64,000 nucleotides of DNA, taken from positions 558,001-622,000 of the forward strand of contig NZ_FMHI01000001.1 in NCBI RefSeq assembly GCF_900090145.1, written 5' to 3'. The translations under genes were made by a program, and so were the position numbers. This DNA comes from Streptomyces sp. WMMB 322. GTDB lineage: Bacteria; Actinomycetota; Actinomycetes; Streptomycetales; Streptomycetaceae. A model generated the notes under the pieces. That model made no database searches and was not told the origin of the DNA. It worked only from the letters and a program-made list of their open reading frames with translations. Shown piece by piece: positions 60,004 through 64,000 of this stretch (position 1 is the stretch's first letter; the number at the start of each line of letters is the position of its first letter).

Positions 60004-60945
60004 CTACCCGACGTGGCGGGCGGCAGCCGTGTCCGGACGGTGCGTGAACGCCGCCGCGCGGGGGTTGTGGCTCAGCAGCGCCTCGGTGAGGCCGTGCTCG
60101 TTCGGGTAGTCCATGGGGACGATTCCCAGCCCCTGCCAGGCCGCGTTCCCGGGCGAGCCCAGCAGATCCCGGACGCGCGGATTGAGCCGGTCGGCGTTGG
60201 AGCGGGGCGGGAGGAGCGCCGCCGTACTGACGTAGTTGACGTACAGCTTGCCCGGGCGGCCGACCGCCTTGCGGAACTGCTCCTCGATCAGGGGGTACTT
60301 GGCGCCGGGCTCCTCCATGTACGCGTCCTGGATGTCGAAGAGCCGCTCGTCCCCGTAGCGCACGCCGGGCAGCCCTTCGGAGTCGCCGAGCAGGACGACG
60401 CCGCCTCGCGCGGTGCCCAGGTTGGGAAGTTCCGGGCCGAGCCGGAACAGTGAGCGCCAGCCCCGGTTGTCCAGGTAGTCGTCGAAGACGAGCCGGAACT
60501 GCTCGGCGCTCTCCTCCGAGTACTCCTGTTTCACGCGCATCAGGACCGCCTCGGACGGGTGGGCGGCGAGGAAGTCGCGGCAACTGACCAGCACGTCATC
60601 GAAGTTGAGGTGCTGGTAGGAGGGCCCGTGGTGGATCGTGAACGAGCCTTCGAAGAGGCGGCAGCGGATGTCGAGGAAGCGGATGCCGGACGAGAGCTGA
60701 TCCGCGATCGGTGTGTTCTGGCACTCGGTCCACGGACCGCCGTGGCGGGCACCGGAGTTGTGGGTGCCTGGGATGGTCAGCTCGCGCAGGAGAGAGCCGT
60801 CCGGGAGTTGTGACATCCACGTTTCCGGTCCGGCGCGTCCGCCGGTCCCGGTGGCTGCCGCGTGCGCCTCGCCCGCCGTCGTGGCACCGGCCAGTGCGGT
60901 GAGGGTGAGTGCCGATGTGCCCCGCAGAAACGTACGGCGGTTCAT
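60004..60945 (-). CDS. Secreted phosphatidylinositol-specific phospholipase C-like enzyme
   Basis: The ATG at 60945 gives 313 residues with a Tat signal (MNRRTFLRGTSALTLTALAG, an RRxFL motif and an AxA site near residue 30). The catalytic domain is a PI-PLC-X TIM barrel: the general base His in LTIPGTHNSGA (about 65), the acid His in FTIHHGPSYQ (about 107), plus FLDIRCRLFEG and AVLMRVKQEYSEES. There is no metal-binding EF-hand, as expected of bacterial PI-PLC. It would cleave phosphatidylinositol or GPI-like anchors outside the cell. In-frame ATGs lie 6 and 18 bases upstream within a palindrome (60943-60958), so the true start could differ by a few codons. Confidence 0.85.
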   Translation of the reverse strand: MNRRTFLRGTSALTLTALAGATTAGEAHAAATGTGGRAGPETWMSQLPDGSLLRELTIPGTHNSGARHGGPWTECQNTPIADQLSSGIRFLDIRCRLFEGSFTIHHGPSYQHLNFDDVLVSCRDFLAAHPSEAVLMRVKQEYSEESAEQFRLVFDDYLDNRGWRSLFRLGPELPNLGTARGGVVLLGDSEGLPGVRYGDERLFDIQDAYMEEPGAKYPLIEEQFRKAVGRPGKLYVNYVSTAALLPPRSNADRLNPRVRDLLGSPGNAAWQGLGIVPMDYPNEHGLTEALLSHNPRAAAFTHRPDTAAARHVG

Positions 60946-60970
60946 TGTCATGACAATGGTCATGACAATG
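60943..60970. promoter_or_regulatory. 16-bp perfect palindrome over the phospholipase start codon
   Basis: cattgtcatgacaatg (60943-60958) is a perfect palindrome that includes the start codon, and tcatgacaatg recurs directly at 60960-60970. A dimeric regulator could bind the two overlapping sites; alternatively the message may fold here. Confidence 0.55.
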
Positions 60971-61037
60971 ATGGAAGCACCGGACACCGGCTTTGCACAG
61001 GCGCGATCACGCCTTCGTGCCGCCCCGCCGTCCTGTA

Positions 61038-61544
61038 CTACCCGCCGAGTCTCGCGGCGCACGCCCGGCGCAGCCGCGCCGCGAGCTCCGCCGACTCCTC
61101 GGAAGACATGGACAGCACGCCGTTCTCCGTCATCAGTGCGTGGAACTGCTGCTCCCGGTAGGGCACTCCCTCCGGCAGCGGCGCGACGTGCCAGTGCAGA
61201 TGCGCGTTGCCCTGCCGGCTGCCGAGCGACAGCAGATACGTCCGTTCCGGCGCGAGCACGTCCTCCACGCCCAGGGCCACGCCGCGCAGCACACGCATCA
61301 GGCGCAGATACGCGGGTTCGTCCAGGTCGCGTACGACGTGCTCGACGTGCCGCTTCGGAGCGACGAGTACCTTGCCGGGCAGCGTCGGCCAGCGGTCGAG
61401 GAACGCGATGTGCTCCTCGTCCTCGTATACCGCCTCGTGGGCGAACTCCGGGTCACCGGCCACGAATGCGCACACGAAGCAGGGCCCGGAGCGGGTGCGG
61501 AACTCGTACGCGTCGAGGTCCATGGGGTGCCGGTCCGCGCTCAT
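61038..61544 (-). CDS. HIT-family nucleotide hydrolase
   Basis: A 168-residue protein with the histidine triad in GNAHLHWHVAPLP (H-x-H-x-H, about 112-120) and the N-terminal GPCFVCAFVAGDPEFAHEAV with a CxxC that often binds zinc in bacterial HIT proteins. VLVAPKRHVEHVVRDLDE is the conserved second block. HIT proteins remove or transfer nucleoside monophosphates. Its ATG overlaps the stop of the GNAT gene (ATGA), so the two are coupled. Substrate unknown. Confidence 0.9.
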   Translation of the reverse strand: MSADRHPMDLDAYEFRTRSGPCFVCAFVAGDPEFAHEAVYEDEEHIAFLDRWPTLPGKVLVAPKRHVEHVVRDLDEPAYLRLMRVLRGVALGVEDVLAPERTYLLSLGSRQGNAHLHWHVAPLPEGVPYREQQFHALMTENGVLSMSSEESAELAARLRRACAARLGG

Positions 61545-62284
61545 GGGGTCGCACCGTCTCCTTCCGCCTCGGCGATTCTCGCGCCGAGCGGAGCTCTCCC
61601 GCCCGCGCCCGGCCTCGCGCGTCCCGTGCGGGAGGGGCGGATGACGGATTCGCTCCCCACCGGGGTGAAGCCCGCTGCGAGGAAGGCGCGGAGCGACCGG
61701 GCGTTGCCGGGGGAGACGGCTGCGAAGACGGGCTCGCCGGCGGGCACCAGGGAGAGGGCGTCCCGGACCAGGGAGCGGCCGAGACCGCGGCCCGCGTTTC
61801 CTGCCGTGTCATGGAGTTCGGTGCTGATCTCGCGTCGTCCGGCCAGGCCCTCGGCGAGGGTGACCAGTCCGCGCTCGTCGCCGAACGTCCTTACGTCCGT
61901 GCGTAGTTCGCGTGCGTGCAGGACGCGTGGGTGGTCCTGCAGGCAGGGGCGTCCGGGCAGCCGGGGTGTGCCGCCGGTGCCGCGGGCGGTCAGCGTGGCG
62001 TCGACGCAGCCGATCGTGCCGGCCGGCCCGGCGAGGGCGCGCAGGACGTCCGGGGAGAGGGAACCTCCGAAGCCGTCGGGCCTCATGGCCTCCACCTCTT
62101 CCGCCGGGAGCGATGTGGCGATGACGGCGTGCCCGGTGAAGGCGACGGAGCACTCCAGGCCGCGTGGGAGGGGGCCGAGCACGGTCACGCCGCCGTCGGC
62201 GGGCGGGAAGCGTCCCCCGGCTGCCGCGAGGAAGAGGCCGAGCAGGGGGTGCGGGCCGGCCGGGCCGGCCGGGGCAGCCGTCAT
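61541..62284 (-). CDS. GNAT-family N-acetyltransferase
   Basis: The ATG at 62284 gives 247 residues. The N-terminal half (about 1-110) is a separate Pro- and Gly-rich domain with LPRGLECSVAFTGHAVIATS. The C-terminal half is a GNAT fold: ELHDTAGNAGRGLGRSLVRD carries the acetyl-CoA loop (R/Q-x-x-G-x-G/A) and VFAAVSPGNARSLRAFLAAGF the following N-x-x-S/A-x-x-x-Y/F motif. Target unknown. The pair with HIT suggests a minor nucleotide- or amino-sugar-related role, but that is only proximity. Confidence 0.75.
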   Translation of the reverse strand: MTAAPAGPAGPHPLLGLFLAAAGGRFPPADGGVTVLGPLPRGLECSVAFTGHAVIATSLPAEEVEAMRPDGFGGSLSPDVLRALAGPAGTIGCVDATLTARGTGGTPRLPGRPCLQDHPRVLHARELRTDVRTFGDERGLVTLAEGLAGRREISTELHDTAGNAGRGLGRSLVRDALSLVPAGEPVFAAVSPGNARSLRAFLAAGFTPVGSESVIRPSRTGRARPGAGGRAPLGARIAEAEGDGATP

Positions 62285-62348
62285 GCGGGACGCCGCCCGG
62301 CAGAACCCGCAACGGCCGCGCTGCCTGCGCCGGTCCCCGGCATGCGCC

Positions 62349-63185
62349 TCACGGTTTGCGCCCCACGCCGCAGACGGCGTCCACCGGTCCGTCCGCCCCG
62401 GCCGCACGTGCCGCACGCGCCGCCTCGTGCGCGTCGGCCGGGTCGGGGCGCCACTCGGAGGTGCTGACGATGCCGGGCTCCACCAGTTCCAGGCCGTCGA
62501 AGAAGCTCGCGATGTGGTCCGGGCTGCGCAGGTGGTACGAGCTCGCGGAGTTCTCGTTGTAGGCGGCGATGGCCTCGTTGAGGGCCTCGTCGGTGTCCGT
62601 CCCGTCGCTCAGGGCGAGATGGCTCCCGGGCGGAAGCGGGTCCATGAGCCGCGCCACGACGGAGGCGGGGTCGTCGGAGTCGGGGATCTGCCCCATGGTG
62701 CCCAGCAGCGTGAGTGCGACCGGTTCGCCGAAGTCCAGCGTCCTGCTTGCCGCTTCGAGGATCGCGGCGGGGTCGCGGACATCGGCGTCGACGTAGTCGC
62801 AGGCGCCCTCCCTGGTGCTGGTGAGGAGTGCCTGCGCGTGGACGAGTACCAGCGGGTCGTTGTCGACGTAGACGATCCTGCTCGCGGGAGCGACGCGCTG
62901 TGCGACCTCGTGCGTATTGTCCGCGGTCGGCAATCCCGTGCCCACGTCGAGGAATTGACGTATTCCGGCCTCGGCCGCCAGGTGGTGCACGGCGCGCACG
63001 AGGAAGCGGCGCTGGAGGCGGGCGATGCGCGCTATCCCGGGGAACAGCTTGAGGATCATGTCGCCCACGTCGCGGTCCGGGCGGTAGTTGTCGCGTCCGC
63101 CCAGCAGGTGGTTCCACACGCGTGCCGAGTGCGCGGTGTCGGCCTGGATCTTCTCTGCCAGCGGGGGGTCCTCGGGAGACTGCAT
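62349..63185 (-). CDS. SAM-dependent methyltransferase, actinobacterial PF04672 type
   Basis: The ATG at 63185 gives 278 residues. The opening SARVWNHLLGGRDNYRPDRD is the family hallmark, followed by FLDVGTGLPTADNTHEVAQR (SAM motif I), VYVDNDPLVLVHAQALL (motif II acidic residue), and DVRDPAAILEA. This group is abundant in Streptomyces, usually unassigned, and often found beside regulators of the BldB/XRE kind. It precedes (divergently) the malonyl-transferase-like gene. Substrate unknown. Confidence 0.9.
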   Translation of the reverse strand: MQSPEDPPLAEKIQADTAHSARVWNHLLGGRDNYRPDRDVGDMILKLFPGIARIARLQRRFLVRAVHHLAAEAGIRQFLDVGTGLPTADNTHEVAQRVAPASRIVYVDNDPLVLVHAQALLTSTREGACDYVDADVRDPAAILEAASRTLDFGEPVALTLLGTMGQIPDSDDPASVVARLMDPLPPGSHLALSDGTDTDEALNEAIAAYNENSASSYHLRSPDHIASFFDGLELVEPGIVSTSEWRPDPADAHEAARAARAAGADGPVDAVCGVGRKP

Positions 63186-63380
63186 GGAGTCACCCTCACA
63201 CGGACGAGTGAGGAGCTGAACCGCTTTCCGCCCCTTTCCAGGGGCCTCACCGGGGGCCGGGCCCGGGGCGCCGGACAGTGGACCGGCTCCTCTCCCGGCC
63301 TTGTGGGCAAGGCAGTTCGACGGGCCTTCGTGGGCGGGCCCGATTGGCGCCCCGGGCGCACCGCGGGCCAGTCTGACCCC

Positions 63381-64000
63381 ATGAGCATCGCGTTCCTCTT
63401 CCCCGGCCGGGGTTCGCAGCGTCCCGGCATGCTGCACCGGCTGCCCGACACCGAGGCGTCCGCGACCGTACTGGCCGAGGCGGACTGGGCGTTGAGGAAG
63501 CTCGCCTCCCGCACCGGCGGTGCCGGCGGCGCCGGTTCCGGCCCCGGCCCCGGTCCCGGCCGTGAGTACGCGGACGGCATCGTCGAGCTGGACTCCCGGG
63601 AGGCGCTGGAGCGTTCACCGGTCGCCTGCCATCTGGCGCTGCTGATCGCCGGAGTCGCCGGGGCGCGTGCGCTGACGGAGGACGAGGAGGTGCGTCCCGT
63701 CTGCGTCGCCGGACACGGCATCGGCGGTTACGCGGCGGCGGTGCTCGCGGACGTGCTCACCTTCGAGGAGGCCCTGCGGGCCGTCCGGCTGCGCGGCGAG
63801 CTGCTGCACGCCGCCGAGAGCACGAACGAGCCGGGGGGCGACGTCGCGATCCGGCTCGCGCAGCATCTGGCGACGGTCAAACGGCGACCGCAGTCGGTCG
63901 CCTACGTCGGCGGAGTGCAGGGCCGTTCCCTGCTCGGCGACACGAACGCCGTCTTCGACGACCTGGCCTGGTCGGTCGCGCGGCCCGTGCGCTGGGGGGA
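63381..64000 (+). CDS. Malonyl-CoA:ACP transacylase-like protein (partial; nucleophile altered)
   Basis: The ATG at 63381 starts a frame that leaves the window after 206 codons. The first residues, IAFLFPGRGSQRPGMLHRLP, are the FabD/MdcH opening, and CVAGHGIGGYAAAVLADVLT is in the place of the nucleophile elbow GHSxGE. The Ser is Gly here, so acyl transfer by the normal mechanism seems impossible. The insert GGAGSGPGPGPGR (about 50-65) is a low-complexity loop. It diverges from the methyltransferase gene. MdcH-type proteins serve malonate decarboxylase, whose other subunits might lie beyond the window. Confidence 0.75.
   Translation, partial: MSIAFLFPGRGSQRPGMLHRLPDTEASATVLAEADWALRKLASRTGGAGGAGSGPGPGPGREYADGIVELDSREALERSPVACHLALLIAGVAGARALTEDEEVRPVCVAGHGIGGYAAAVLADVLTFEEALRAVRLRGELLHAAESTNEPGGDVAIRLAQHLATVKRRPQSVAYVGGVQGRSLLGDTNAVFDDLAWSVARPVRWG

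Noticed and set aside
1..64000. tRNA, rRNA or CRISPR loci
   Set aside because: No cloverleaf with a TTCGA-type T-loop, no rRNA signature and no regular spaced repeats were seen on reading both strands; a tRNAscan run would be decisive.

Overview
The window is high-GC actinomycete DNA with strong codon bias, GTG and TTG starts, Tat-type and lipobox exports, and families typical of Streptomyces (nSTAND1-WD40 proteins, SCO4226-type small protein, PF04672-type methyltransferase). It looks like a Streptomyces chromosome. The left half is a worn accessory island, the middle holds a compact biosynthetic gene cluster (BGC), and the right end returns to ordinary catabolic and housekeeping genes.

Region 1 (about 1-17 kb): a divergent pair of unknown genes, a CoiA-like competence-family protein, a Cys-rich protein divergent from a small XRE regulator with three copies of a 16-bp operator-like repeat between them, a UvrD-type helicase, a tyrosine-integrase stub, and two very large signal-transduction NTPases. 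One NTPase is HTH-NACHT-LRR, the other HTH-nSTAND1-TM-WD40. Both fit the immune-type STAND architecture, but nothing here proves an antiphage role.

Region 2 (17-28 kb): a graveyard of mobile elements (two IS3 remnants, a group II intron maturase tail, a multiply frameshifted large serine recombinase, a second tyrosine-integrase stub, and an IS256-family element with matching inverted repeats but a frameshifted transposase). Inside it sits an intact four-gene, translationally coupled operon (18.7-23.0 kb): a Pro-rich membrane protein, a PrsW-like polytopic protein, a small anchored protein, and a 726-residue exported protein whose N-terminal half looks inserted and carries an HSE...CxxC pattern resembling zinc-dependent deaminases.

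Region 3 (28-34.5 kb): a tight three-gene operon (TPR-CHAT protease, a small CPxG/CP-H protein, a membrane protein), then a truncated MFS transporter.

Region 4 (34.7-53.4 kb): a BGC bracketed by two imperfect 88-bp direct repeats. The minus arm encodes an EamA exporter, ATP-grasp ligase, FAD/NAD(P)-binding protein, type II thioesterase, AsnB-type amidotransferase, a free-standing adenylation-carrier didomain, a fumarylacetoacetase-family enzyme and a DRE-TIM aldolase-like enzyme. A dead PKS fragment lies at its edge. The divergent plus arm encodes a PP-loop ATPase with a CxxC, a second EamA exporter, an SDR without the usual Tyr, a fatty-acid-type ACP, and a protein built from the editing (CP1) domain of leucyl-tRNA synthetase without the synthetase core. 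A reasonable reading is a small amino-acid-derived metabolite: DRE-TIM and FAH enzymes shape a 2-oxo acid, A-T activates an Asp/Asn-like residue, AsnB or the PP-loop enzyme installs nitrogen or sulfur, ATP-grasp makes an amide, two exporters remove the product, and the editing-domain protein may guard translation against it. I do not recognise the product.

Region 5 (53.6-64 kb): a VOC and DinB pair with a palindromic operator, glucarate dehydratase plus GntP permease, a lipoprotein, two small cytosolic proteins, a Tat-exported PI-PLC-like enzyme with a palindrome over its start codon, HIT and GNAT genes in a coupled pair, a methyltransferase, and the start of a malonyl-transferase-like gene whose nucleophile position reads Gly. 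All function calls are from reading motifs by eye; no database search was run.
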